From Adiantum capillus-veneris (lineage: Eukaryota; Streptophyta; Polypodiopsida; Polypodiales; Pteridaceae): a DNA stretch of 64,000 bases. Position 1 is the first letter of the stretch, and every line of letters starts with the position of its first letter. A program made the position numbers and the translations under genes. Below, one piece after another: positions 1 through 13,300 of this stretch. The notes under the pieces were generated by a model, which saw only the letters and a program-made list of their open reading frames with translations, ran no database searches and was not told the DNA's origin. The stretch spans positions 108,070,412 through 108,134,411 of the forward strand of contig CM043963.1 of NCBI GenBank assembly GCA_014529385.2, read 5' to 3'.

Positions 1-1184
1 TCAACAAGCTTTATCTAACAATCCACAATTGCTCCCAAGAGCCCATGCTTTACCAAGGCCTACTGTAAGCCAAAAACTTACCAAAATAAGGCTGAATTCA
101 TCTGCAAACTCTCTTTGCAAGTAAACACAATCACTCACCATAACTAGCACCACCACCATGTAACACAAAAATCATCACTACCACCGGTCCACCTAATTGC
201 TCTTCAAAAGGAGAAACACAGCTGAAGCAGCCTCTAAAGCTTTGCATTTCTTTGTTTCCAAACCTAATCTAGATAGACCACCAACCACGTCAAGTTCTTA
301 GAAAGCATGGTTCTCTGATGGTCTTAGCTAAGCAAGTTTGAAGTTGCAACTCACTCTGCTGAAAGTTGCATATGGATGTGCAACAAACACATCACACAAC
401 TAAGTCACATAGTGCAAATATACTTGCATGGATGACTGCGAGTTTAAGTTTAAGGGAACATTTTCGTATAGGTCACATAGAAGACGTTAGATATACTCAC
501 TTTCCCTAAATGATAAGAGAGGGAAATTACCATATTTTTGGAGGGATTTTAACAAATAAACTTGAAAAGCATAACCCTAAAATTTGGAAATTCAGAAGTT
601 CTATTTTCTTTTTCCTTCTCATAAACAATGGGATAAGGATTTTCCCCATTGTGAACAAGTTCTAGGCTCAGTTGAACCCGTCTTTTCCCAAATCTGAGTA
701 GGTCGTTATTTCAGTCCTACTTCGGAGAATCTGGCGCTCAGACTTGCCACGAGCAGCACTCTGATCCATAGCTTAATCACCAGTACAAATAAAGAAGATT
801 GATTCAAGATAGCTTCCCTGCCCTCAATAGCGTCGTGATGCTTACTTTTCAAATTCTTGGGATACTTACCCCTTCTATACAAAACCTAGCTACTTGAGAG
901 TAAAACTCGTGTCGCTCAAACTCATCATTATTACTGAGTTTGCCCTCATGCCCTCCATTTTCCAGCAAAGAGTTAAGCCATAAACTCATCAGCAACCGAA
1001 ACTCATTTCCTGTGGACCGTCCCGCCTAGAAATTACAATACACGGAAGAATTTGCTATCTACATACACTCATGCCAATTTCACATGTATAAGAATCATGG
1101 TCCATATACACAATACTTCTCCATTAAATCCCTGCACTGTGATCTCTACCCCACAAGCTATCCATCCTATACTTTGAAACAAAA
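1..1184. other. Region downstream of the XBAT35-like gene, no gene seen
   Basis: AT-rich sequence with no ORF, RNA gene or recognisable repeat. The first part next to position 1185 must hold the 3' UTR of the minus-strand E3 ligase gene, but I could not place its end with confidence. Confidence 0.5.
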
Positions 1185-2789
1185 TCACACTGCATAAACT
1201 TTCACTATCTGCTGTATTTGTACTCTACAAACAGGGCAGCCCCAATTCTTAGCTTTCACCTCAGACAAGCATTCCATGCACCCTGCTAAGTGCCCACAAG
1301 GTACACATGCGCCTTCCGCAGGAGCATCCCAGCAGATCACACACGTCCCAGCTGACTTCTCATCAGTTGCTATGTTAGTATCCGTAGCATGGGCAGCGTT
1401 CGCACTCTCATTCAAGGAGGGGTAGTCAAAGGAATCCTCTGGCAGGGGAGGTGCCGATGGTCGGGCATAAGATGCTTCAACAGCTGGTTGATTAACAGGA
1501 CTACTGTGTACTGCACTTGGTCCGGCCTCGCCAGGACCCCAACCACTATAAGAACTTGGTTCCGCATCCCATCCTTCACCTCCTTTTGTCTTTGATGTTT
1601 GTTTCTCTGTTGATTTTCCACCACTTGTCTTTGATGTTTGCTTCTCTGTTGATTTTCCACCGCTTGTTGATGGTCCCCACCCCTTCAAGCCTTCATCTTG
1701 TGCACCCCACCCACTGAAACTCTCAGGTGATCCCTCCCCTGATTGGTTTGCAGGCCTGGATGCATCAGCAGATAGAGACTGCAGCACCGGCTGTCTGAGC
1801 GGAGCAGTGCTAGTATCCTGTCGTCCACCTGATGGATTAGCAAAAGAGCCATTTGCTGAAGAGGTTTGTGGGATTCCCTTGCATGCTTTGTAGAGCTTCT
1901 CTAATCGAGCCTTATCCCCTTCATTCTCAGAAAGAAACTTGTACTTTGTTTCTGGCCAATACAAAAAGAAACGTATTAATTTGCTGCCCCAGCTTAATTG
2001 CATATTCAAGCATCCAAAATCAAGAAAAATTACTATTGGTTTTGTCTGTTATGTACAGCACAGGATCTGGAATGTTAAACTTAGGCTCTTCTATCTCTGC
2101 TTTAGAGAGTATAATAACCGTCCTTGGCTGTGGCACCTTGCATATCGAAAAAGAAGTAAAAACCACTAAGAACGATGTAAGAGCATAGCAAAGTTGCATG
2201 TATGGCTGCTGGTTATTCCAAATTACATTATAGGATGCAACTGAGTAGGACAAACCTTGATTGATTGATACACAGCAAGCTCAAATGTAGGAGGCCTCCT
2301 TGATGATACAGACTCTATGGGAAGCACCACCACCCAACTGCAGAAGCATAGGTGAACATCAAACAATGCCTTCCTTGTTTCTCACCTAGGAGAAAGCTTC
2401 GATAATCCACATCTGAGATATGCTTTTCAAAGTTCCTTACACTTTCTTTGTGACCAGATTAGGTGCTATAGTCTCCAAAATACCTAAACCTGAGATTTCT
2501 CGTATCATTCCACTGAAGAGGCACAAGTGCTCCTGTCATGATATAGGCAAAAGCATCAAAAACAGGATAGAATATGTAGAGTTTGTGCAAAATTAGCAGG
2601 CCGTCTGCTACAGAGGCACAATGTTGATGCCTCTAAAGCAGACATTCTTGCAAACAAAAGGTGTCTTTCAGAAGAACCTAATTACAGAAAAAGTGGCTAC
2701 CTCTAAGATGCGCACAACAGAGACATGGCCCCTGCTCCTTGCCATCTGGAGTGGAGTTAAACCAGCATCATTGATGACCATTGGGTTGG
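1185..2789 (-). CDS. XBAT35: XBAT35-like gene, exons 4-8 (ankyrin end, middle region, RING)
   Basis: Exon 4 (2701-2789) completes the ankyrin block ([18 protein letters not shown]). Exon 5 (2441-2532) encodes [12 protein letters not shown] and ends at a consensus GTAAGG donor. Exon 6 (2256-2337) encodes [16 protein letters not shown]. Exon 7 (2034-2136) encodes [12 protein letters not shown]. Exon 8 (1185-1951) carries a Ser/Gly/Pro-rich linker, the motif PSAPPLPE and the RING. Intron 7 is only 82 bp (1952-2033). The long ORF continues upstream to 2009, but residues before 1951 are intron read-through; the true exon starts after GGCCAG. Confidence 0.88.
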
Positions 2790-5700
2790 CTGAAATCAAA
2801 GATCAAAACAGACACAGGGCTTTATTTTTTATGACCTAAAGAAAAATAACTTGATGCAAACTTTGGAACAATTGAACCCCAATCCTACATACTTTATGGT
2901 CATATGGTGATGCATCCAGTATTGGTTTAGCAGCACATAATAAAACGTAATACAAAACCCTTCATCACACTAACACAATAACCGGGGGGGCGCTTGTAAC
3001 AGACTTGGACACTCCCAAGTCGGGAATCTGCCACAACACACGTGAGCAAACTAAACGAACTGAACAAAACTGAGAGAGAGACGACACAGCACGGCGTAGT
3101 TCCGCACCTAGAGAGATTGGCCCCAAAGACTGGCACCCCTTTTGGTATTTTTGTATTATTAATGCTTCACAAAGTACAATGTCCGAGGATCCTCATCAAT
3201 GCTCTCAAGCGTATCTGCCTAAGGCTAAGCAACTGGCACTTTATTTATAGGCCATGGGCCTTCCAAAGTCAGTATACATGAAAAGCTTCAAGTCTAAAAG
3301 CATTTGGTTCCCAAAAGTCAGCGCTCCAGCAGCCAGCGCAAATCGCGGAAATCCGAACAGGTGCCACATCAACAACCAACATGATTTGTGGAAAATCCGT
3401 ACAGCGCTCCCACGTTAGCATCTCCACGCGATTTGGGGGTTCCCGCTTTATTTTAATCTTCTAGTGTCCCTTTAGGCCCTATCGGACAAGAGCCCATAAG
3501 TTGGAACAACTTTAAAATCCTTGGTCTTTATTTTCAAGTCTCTCGGCTAGGCTTTGCAAGTTGGTAGCACTTCTCTACATCTTTCCATAGGTCTCTGACC
3601 CCTCTCTGTCCGGAGTTTGTCCTTTAGGTCATGCCACATCATCACTTTGATGTCCTCTGATGTGACTATCGATTGGTACATGTGCTAGATGTGCGTTCCT
3701 AGTGTGTCGGTACTAACAGTCAGTGTCTGCTAAGACAGTTGTCACGTGACACATCCCAACCCTATGTGTCCGGGACAAGCTACACCACAGCAGGGTTCAG
3801 GCAGTCCGATCAAGTTAGATTAGCAGTGATCTGGCACTTTTGTGAGTCCATTCGTAGACCGTGCATGCCCAATCACTTAGCATAGATGCATATCCTCCGG
3901 TTGCACACAGCATGATCATCGGAATTCCCATCAGAATCCATTAGCATCAGTGAGGGGAATTTTCCAGTGCATTTAGCCTATTTTCCTATTTATTGGGATT
4001 TTCACTTATTATTTTTAAGTGACTTTCCAACAAAAGTAGGTAGGACAATTTTGCTAAGTTAATATATAAGCAAACCAAAGTTCACACTTTCTGGTAGAAG
4101 AGGCAGCAGGAGCACCTTGCTCAACAGGCAACTTCTCAGCAAGACCAACCCCCGCGACTACTCTGGTGTTTTCTCCACAGAAGACCTAGCGTTTTTGCAT
4201 CAGATCAGCCTTGGCGATTTGTGCACAGCAGATCAGCCCCGGCGTCATCACGACACAGCAGATTAGCCTAGCGTTTTTGCATTTGCAGAACCCCGGCAAC
4301 AGAAGGACCAATTTCAGCCCCTGGCGTTTTTGGATTTCAGCAGCAAATTGAGACCGGCATTATTCACCTAAAGTGTAGCAGATTCAGCCCGTAAAGACCA
4401 TCAGTTTTCAGCCCTAAGAAACCTCATTTTTCAGCCAAGAAAACGCAGCCAAAACAGTCATTTTCAGCCACCGAAACAGTCCCGAAATTCAGCAACTAGA
4501 AGATCTCAGATTTCAGCCATCGTCGTCGTCGTCACCGTCGTCATCGGCATAGACCAAGTTGCATAGTCCATTGCATGCGCATTGTACACCTTTGTGCAAT
4601 CAAAGAATAGACCACTCTCGCCGACGAGAGTGGGGCCTTGGGAGGAGGGTTTTACAACCTCTCGGGTGTCGTATCTCTTCTCTCTCCTTCTCTCAGTTTC
4701 ATTCACTTGCACGCACAATCCACTCACTTTGTTCGTGACCACAGCACTTTACAAGACGGAAAGCTCTCTCTTTCCCTAAAGAACTAAAAGGAACCTTGAG
4801 CAATAAAGATCACTAATCTTGAGAAAATACAACATTCATTCCGCTGCACCTTACATTGGTATCAGAGCTTTGGAAGTGTTCTGCATTACTCAACCACAAG
4901 AACCACAAGAATCACAAGAATTTTTTTTGCTTGTTGCGATCGCACGAACCCAAGTTTACTTGGGCGTGGCGATTCCTAATCGTGTTTTGTTGAAGAGTGA
5001 TAGGAATCCCAAGAAAGAAGGGCTTGTCCAGCCTCCCCTTGCGTCTCTTTTCACTCATTAAGAGCGGACCGTGCACTTAGCGGCCAGCCAATCGACATGA
5101 GGTGGGAAAAAGCAACTTTGGTGTGAGCGCAAGGCCACCAAGGGGTGCGCCCGCAGAAAGGAGTAGAACTCGGGTGAAGAGAAGATCCTTCTCCAACGCG
5201 ATTTGCAAGCAAAGAAAACCTCACGAACCCCAAGAACCCAAGACCCTCAAGACTCAAGAACCTCAAGAAGCCAAGATTCTCACGAATCAAGGACCTCAAG
5301 AACCTCAAGACCCTCAAGAACCCAAGTTCCTCGCAAGCTTAAGACCCCAAGATCATAGTGCATGGTCGTCACCCGAAGCGGCATGGATACTTTGCATTTA
5401 GGTGATGAGCATGAGAGAGGCGACGAAGGATTCTCCCCACCAGGAGGTTTTTCCGACCCTTCCCTATCTACGACAAAGATTGCACTAACTCCTATGGAGG
5501 AGTTAAAGCAGATGTTTAAGGAAAGAATGGCAGAAATGAAACGCAGACACGCAGAAGAAGAAGCAGAAAGAGAAGCAGAAAGAAAGGCAAGAGAAGTAGA
5601 AAGAGAAGCAGCAAGAAAGACAAGACAAGAACAGTGCGACCGACACATGCAAGAGTTCTTGCGACTCTTGTCTCCAATGCGGGCACCGATGCAAGAGATT

Positions 5701-7248
5701 CGAGATAAGGAGACTCTCTCAGTCTCTTTTTCTCCACAGCATGACACACAGGATTTGCATGATTATGAGAAGCATGAGGATTTGAATGATAATGATTGTA
5801 TGATGATTTGGATGGAAAAGACAAACATGATGAATTGCATGAAGATGATGTGATTGTTCACAAGGATGATGTGTTAGTGGATGCTTTTCCTAGAGAAGCT
5901 AACCTCGTTGTAGATTTGATCAATCACGAAGATCCGATCTTGGCTTTCGAGTAGAGGTCCAAAGAACCCCCACAGGACGATTCGATCATTCAGGACGAAC
6001 CGATCTTGGCTCTTGAGCCTTGGTCCAAAGAACCATCACAGGAAGTGCTATGTGTTTGCATGATTGATACGCACGCATTGTTCGAGTGTTTCATTTGTGA
6101 AGGTTTCCTGTATTTTAGTCAGCATCGTTATGTGATCCCTTTTCCTAGGTATGACATAGTGTATGTTGAGCGCGTTTCTCTCATGGATGAGCACGAATGT
6201 ATGCGGATTGTGCATGAAAAGTTGAAAAGTTCGTATGTCAGGAAGTCACATTCCATGTCTCTTCCTTGGCATGACACAGTTTCTGAACGAGCACATGATT
6301 GTATGAGCACCAAGCATGGGCATTTCCATTGTGATTTGCCACAGTTGATTGATTTCGATCACACAGAAAAGATTCGACCTCATTGTTTGCATGTGTTTAA
6401 TGAACGGGGCAGCCCCTGGCGTTTTTGGATTTCAGCAGCAAATTAAGACCGGCATTATTCACCTAAAGTGTAGCAGATTCAGCCCGTAAAGACCATCAGT
6501 TTTCAGCCCTAAGAAACCTCATTTTTCAGCCAAGAAAACGCAGCCAAACAGTCATTTTCAGCCACCGAAACAGTCCCGAAATTCAGCAACTAGAAGATCT
6601 CAGATTTCAGCCATCGTCGTCGTCGTCGTCGTCGTCGGCATAGACCAAGTTGCATAGTCCATTGCATACGCATTGTACACCTTTGTGCAATCAAAGAATA
6701 GACCACTCTCGCCGACGAGAGTGGGGCCTTGGGAGGAGGGTTTTACAACCTCTCGGGTGTCGTATCTCTTCTCTCTCCTTCTCTCAGTCTCATTCACTTG
6801 CACGCACAATCCACTCACTTTGTTCGTGACCACAACACTCTACAAGACGGAAAGCTCTCTCTTTCCCTAAAGAACTAAAAGGAACCTTGAGCAATAAAGA
6901 TCACTATTCTTGAGAAAATACAACATTCATTCCCCTGCACCTTACAACAGTTTACAGCTTATGTCTGTTTTGCAAGCGTAATCGAGGGCGATTACAATAC
7001 TTTCAAGGGGGGTGTATGTCACAAACCAATGACGTGGCAGCCCGGATACACACACACTTACACCCCGGCTGGCTGCAGAATCCCGTAAAACGCATTGCAG
7101 TGCTGACGTGGCAGCAGTGTACGGACCCGTGAATTGCGGCACAAAATCAAGGAGAAAAAGCAGATACTGACGTGGCTGAGCGTACGGAAAAGCGGCAGTT
7201 ATACGGATTCTCAGTTTTGCCCCGGGAAAAGCAAGGAAAAGCCTACGC

Positions 7249-7329
<81 letters not shown>

Positions 7330-10254
7330 TTGAATAGTTGCTTTATTTTTAATGCTTTTAAAATATGGCAGCTTTTGGGGCCTTGGTTTTGGCATCCCTT
7401 GTAAATCAATAAATAGATGGGCAGGGCTCCCACTATGCAGAGCATTTGGACGCAGAGTCTGAGAGTGAGAACCCTCCCACTCCTTGTACTTTGAGTTGCA
7501 GATTAATACAAAAAGAAATACTGAAAGGGGCGCCAGTCTTTGGGGCCAATATCTCTAGGCACGGAACTCCGCCGGGCCGTGTCGAATCAATTGTAAACTG
7601 TGAACTGTTTTGGAGTGAATCTTTGCTGAGTTGCGGTTGAATCTTGACTTTGGAGTGTCCAAGTTTGTTACACATGTATTGGGTTGGATCAATCCTTTTT
7701 CCAATAATTTTTTCACTTGGTTCATAATCTCTTCATTTTGGGCTCTGCTTACGCTATAACGTGGCCGGTTCGTACTATCCAAAATCAAATCAATCGTGTG
7801 ATCTTCAAGACGTTGAGGAGGTAACTATCCTAGTAAGCCTTCGGAGAAACAGTCAGCTTGAGCTTGCAAAACTCCCTGTCGATCTTTCTCAAGGTCGGAC
7901 AAATTTGACATTTTCTTGTCATCTATCTCATTTAAGAAGATCAAGTAAACAAACACACTCGATTTCATTAATCTGGAAATGGCACAAGCCGATACAAGTG
8001 GGACTGACTCGCCCTTCGATTTTATGTCACAGACTTGGGCACCCCAAGTCGGAAATCTAGCATGACACACAAGAATCACTTAAAATACTTTACAACTTTA
8101 TCACACTTTAATAATTGAAGTCGACACGCCCTGGCGTAGCTCCATGCCCAGGTATTGGCCCCAAAACCTGGCGCCCCTTTCGGTATTTCGTTTTATATTA
8201 ATGCTTGAGCAAAGTACAACACCCGCGGGACCTCTGCTCTCAAACTCCACGCCCAGATGCTCTGCAGAGTGAGACCCCAGGGATCTTACTTATTCTTAAA
8301 GGGATGGCCCAAAAGCATTCAGTTCAAAAGCAATAACTCAAAAGCATCTAAACTCTAAAAACTGTGCAAAAAGCAGCCAACACATACGGCGGATGTTGCT
8401 AAATTGGCGTTATCTTACCAAAAAATAATTCTAAATGAATTATTGGATTTATAAGTGAGAGGGTTTTCTCGCTTGGAAAACCAAGGAAAAATAATTCTAA
8501 ATGAATTATTGGAATTTTAAGTGAGAGGGCTTTTCTCACTGGAGACATCCGAGTACAGAGTATTCCTAGTGCATCATTTAAAGTAATGACGGGAACACTG
8601 AGAACGGGAATATCTGTAAGGCCGCCAAGAACGGGTACTTCTGATGCGTCACATCGGATGGGTGACAGGGAGCATCGGAAAGAAGTATCCGACCATCCGG
8701 GAACGGACATCTCTGATGCGTCATAGGATGGGTGACATAGAGCATTGTGAAGGAGATTGTACCGTAAGTTCGGTAGGAAAGGACTAGGTGATGGGTATTC
8801 CTGATGCGTCACAAGGTGGGTGACGGGTGCATTGGAAAGGGAATATCCATAGTCGGGAGGAAATTCCGAACTGTGTTAGTTGTGCACAGGGAAAAAGCAA
8901 GCACTTGAATGAAGATGGGTTCAGAGGAAACTTTGAGGAAAAACACATGCTTTTTGAGAAAGCGGGATTGCCTTTCGGGAAAGCAGATGCTTTCTCGCGA
9001 GGAAGTCTATGTTTGCATTGCAACTGTGCATGTGATTGCATCCAGGGACGCCTGGGAAGTGTTGTGAAAGCATTGTTTTTAACTTATAAGGTTTTATTGA
9101 GTTTTTGGACAGATTCATACCATTCTTAAAGGTGACCGACCGCCCACTTCATAAGTGGGCAACCATCTGATAAATAAGGCAACAGATCAACCAACGTTTT
9201 CTCTCTCTCTCTTTTTCAAGAAGAGAAGCGAAAAAGAAAAACGAAAAAAAAAAAAAAAAAAAAACGGCCGCGATCTCTACGCGAGCAGCTATTCGTGCCC
9301 GTGGCTAGGAGCTATAAAAGCATCACATGCCCTTACTCAGAGAGGAGGACCAATCTTTGCAAGGAGGAGATGCTATTGCAAATTTCAGTCGTAAAGAAGA
9401 CGTTGCAGGTGATGCCCATGGCTGCCCCAAGTGTACCAGATGTCGCCAAGACCCAGTGCGCGAGTTCCCTCGCGAAGAAGTGCCTACGGAGCGTGTTTCC
9501 ATCGCGACAAGCTGCTGTTTTTCTCTGATTTCAGCCCCTAAACGTTGTAGACGGGGCTGATTTATGAGAAGGAACCGCAGAACACACCTCTTTTGTGTGT
9601 AGGATTGGAAGAGAGGATTTTCTATGGAGAGATCTCTTCTGGGGAATTGCTTTTCGAGAACGGAGTTGCGTTTCGAGCGTCGAGACTTTGAAGGTAACGA
9701 TTTTCATGTTATGAACTCTGAGTATTTGTTTGCAGGTGTACTTCCTCTTAGTGAGGGAGTAGGAGCAGAGGAAGGTATGAGCCTCTGCAGGAGAAAAGCG
9801 CTCTGAGGAACTAGAGCCAGATCAGCCCAGGGGTTTTGTACCCGAGTTTGGGAAGTAGATCCACGGATCGGAGAGAGGTAGTCTCTCAAGTTGTGATCCG
9901 GAAGTTGGGATTCCCAAGTAAGGACTTCGTGTCCGGGAAAGCAGAGTTGTTCTGCGGGAAGAGGACTCTGGAAACGGAGTTGGAAAAGAGAGTTGTAGGG
10001 ATGTCATGCCCTGAGTCTGGAAGGTAAGATTCTCAAGGATTTGGAATAAGGAACGAAAGTTCCTTGGAATAGGGTTTTGCCCTAGGAATCGGAAGCGGAG
10101 GCTTCTGGGAACCATCAAGTCTTATTCTAGAACGAACGTGGTAATACGTTCGGTTCAAGTGCTTGTATAGACTTCTCCTCAGTAATAAAAATACTATTAC
10201 GGGGGGGGGACCAGCCCATCTTCTGGTCCCAGTACTGTGTCGATCTTCTCACTT

Positions 10255-10321
<67 letters not shown>

Positions 10322-13300
10322 CCTCTGGCTTCAATATTAAGAGATAAATTTTATTTATCCGAGTATATTTTATATTGCTATGCGCTCTCGTTTGTGACAG
10401 TGGTATCAGAGCCCACACCCCCTACACGGTAAGGGAAGATATGGTAGTGCTTTTTGCACAAGTGAATGAACACTCTCTTTAGGAGGGAAGGAACAAGCGA
10501 CGACTACGGCCTGTTGTTGAGGAATCTAAGGATTAAAATCCTAGATTATTTGATGAGCGGGTTTTGCTCTAAGATCGAGCCAAGTGATCATCAAGTTGAG
10601 CGTCTTCGCTCTAAGGATCTTACGAAGGGAAGGTAATTTCCCAAGTTCACCGAAACTTTAACACAGCTTAAGAATTATGTACACTTTTGAGTACATGGAT
10701 AACACACGAAGATGCAGACCTATGCCAAGGAACTGGACGAGAGTTTGTTATACTCTCTTGAGCGCCTTTTTCCACGCAAGAATATTCCGACACGAGAATC
10801 TATATTTGAGATATGTTTGGTAGAAGGAATTTGAGTTTCTCTACGGAGAAGAGGTTTTCTGATGATCGTTGATCATTGAGTACGCTATGTGCTTTTACCA
10901 TTATAGTAGCAACTTTTGGTTGCGGTATATGTTTCTCCATGAGCAGGTCAAGTAGCATTTACACGCTGCTGGAATAAATTTGAACTATTTTGTTCGTAAG
11001 AATATAATTCGCCAACCATTTCAAAATGGTAAGAATTACAAACAGGAGAATATCCCTGAGAATCAAAGAGGGTTCGCTCTATTGTGAACTGGGTTTGAAC
11101 GTACGTTCAGAAAATGCTATGGCTAGAATCCTATCTGCCTGAGGTTTTGCAAATCGTCATTGATGCTCGCAAGGTGAATCATTTTTTATGATTTTGTAAG
11201 GAAGAGACGCTAATGGGCGTCGGGAAATCACAGCTGGTGGTAATAACTCGCAAGAGGAAACGATTGGAAGGAAGTGCTGTCGTCCACAAGGAATCTTCGG
11301 ACTGGAACCGTCCGCCTACGTTGAGCGACGGCCTGGAACAAGAACCTTCTTTAAGGTGATCGCAAATTGTGGAAGAAAGACATCGAACTTAATGCTCTAT
11401 GACTTGGGCATTCCCTATGTGGGAGGACACAAGAGGTTTAATACCCTCTGGACTAACAGAGTAGGATTATACGCAAGGACAAATACCTAGATTGATTTCT
11501 AGGAAGATCATTCTTCTCGAATTTGAGAAGACAGAATCAAGTTAACAGAGTCTTAGATAAGGAAACTTTGGATCAGAACAATTGGCCTACCCAAAGCAAA
11601 GGCCCGGAATAAGAACTTACTTTGGTAAGATGACACACTTGTTCTGCCATAGGAAGATTCACATGAGCTTAATGCTCTCGACATGCCCTATGCGGGAGGA
11701 CAGAAGAGGTTTAATATCCTCAGGACTAATAGCGCAAGGTTATGCACAAGGACATAGACCTAAATTGATTTTTAGGAGGATGATTCTTCTCGGGATTGAG
11801 AAGGTGGAATTGAGTTAACAGATTCTCGGAAAGACGCGAACGACAAGTTCTTACATGGCTCATAAGTTTCATGATTGGTGAAGGATATACTCGAGGTACT
11901 AGAGGAAGGACATGAACCGGTAAGGTAAGTATTGAATTATTGAATTTCTGTTTAATTTAATTTTTAAGTTCTCTTTTGAGAAAGGACCAGCTCAACTCAC
12001 CATTGAGCAAGATTTGGAATTTTCCCCGGCAGTTCAGTTGGACCTCTACAGTTGAGGACAATTGTTTATAAGTGAGAGGGATGTTGCTAAATTGGCTTTA
12101 TCTTACAAAAAAATAATTCTAAATGAATTATTGGATTTATAAGTGAGAGGGTTTTCTCGCTTGGAAAACCAAGGAAAAATAATTCTAAATGAATTATTGG
12201 AATTTTAAGTGAGAGGGCTTTTCTCACTGGAGACATCCGAGTACAGAGTATTCCTAGTGCATCATTTAAAGTAATGATGGGAACACTGAGAACGGGAATA
12301 TCTGTAAGGCCACCAGGAACGGGTACTTCTGATGCGTCACATCGGATGGGTGACAGGGAGCATCGGAAAGAAGTATTCGACCATCCGGGAACGGACATCT
12401 CTGATGCGTCATAGGATGGGTGACATAGAGCATTGTGAAGGAGATTGTACCGTAAGTTCGGTAGGCAAGGACTAGGTGATGGGTATTCCTGATGCGTCAC
12501 AAGGTGGGTGATGGGTGTAACAGACTTGGACACTCCAAGTCAAGAATCAATTGCGACAGCACCAAATAACCACTTCAAAACAATTCACAGATCACAATAG
12601 ATTTGCACTGGCCCGGCGGAGTTCCGTGCCTAGAGATATTGGCCCCAAAGACTGGCGCCCCTTTCGGTATTTCTTTTTACATTAATCAATCATCAAAGTA
12701 CAAGAGAGCGGTTAGGGTTTCACTCTCAGACTCTGCGTCCAGATGCTCTGAGAAGTGAGGCCCTCACCACTAATTTAAAGGTTACAAGGGATGCCCAAAA
12801 GCAGAGCCCCAAAAGCTTTCAAAATCAAAAGCATCAATTCTCTCTCTTAGAGAGTCTCTTTTTTTAAAAAATTTTAAAAAAAAAACAAGTTCTCTCTTTC
12901 ATGCAAAACGCAACGCCCAAAAGCTGTCGGCGCAATTTCCGAAAAATCCGTACAACCCTGCCACGTGGCACTGGCGCCAAAAATTAGGATTTCAACCAGC
13001 AGTTAGGGTTTCCAGCAGTTAGGGTTTGCTGTGAATTAGGGTTTCTGGCAGTTTTTAGGGTTTGCAGGAATTTTAGGGTTTTTGCTGTCCGCCACGTCAT
13101 CACTTTGTGACATACCCCCCTCTTGAAAACATTGTAATCGACCACGATTACGCCTGCAAAACCGACAAAAGCCATAAACCGTCTTAGCAGACACTGACTG
13201 TTAGTACCTACGTACTAGGAACACACATCTAGCACATGTACAAAATCGACAGTCACATCACACGACATCACAGGACATCACATGACATTCAACATTCATT

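Larger units (their letters stand above)
3740..6946 (+). mobile_element. Element D: short plus-strand LTR retrotransposon with exact TSD
   Basis: 5' LTR 3740-4855, Met-tRNA primer site 4857-4868, internal region to 6408, partial 3' LTR 6409-6946. The five bases ACAGT occur on both sides (3735-3739 and 6947-6951). The flanks rejoin as element C untranslated sequence, proving insertion into C. The internal region has no gag, RT or integrase homology. The 3' LTR lacks its first 575 bp or so, indicating a deletion across the internal/LTR border. Confidence 0.85.
3653..7672 (+). mobile_element. Element C: truncated plus-strand LTR retrotransposon, interrupted by D
   Basis: The 3' portion comprises untranslated sequence (3653-3739 and 6952-6998) homologous to the reverse complement of 13130-13280 in element A, a polypurine tract (TTTCAAGGGGGGTGTA, 7001-7016) and a 3' LTR (7017-7672). 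Insertion D splits the untranslated part at 3740-6946. The 5' LTR and all coding sequence are missing; the break is at about 3652. Confidence 0.7.

Noticed and set aside
4855-4870. TGGTATCAGAGC strings as tRNA gene fragments
   Set aside because: Each is directly next to an LTR end and has no cloverleaf context; they are primer binding sites.
7134-7445. ORFs on both strands with long Arg-Glu or Ser-Leu runs
   Set aside because: They are translations of a (GA)n microsatellite inside an LTR.
8827-9560. Short ORFs of about 60-140 codons between 8.4 and 10.1 kb and their copies at 12.1 and 19.1-20.3 kb
   Set aside because: They lie in the two LTRs of the LARD, overlap in many frames, and have no domain; the apparent conservation is only LTR identity.
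12984-13085. Possible telomere or interstitial telomeric array
   Set aside because: TTAGGGTTT units are separated by unrelated bases and lie inside a retrotransposon LTR, present in both LTR copies; not a telomere repeat tract.
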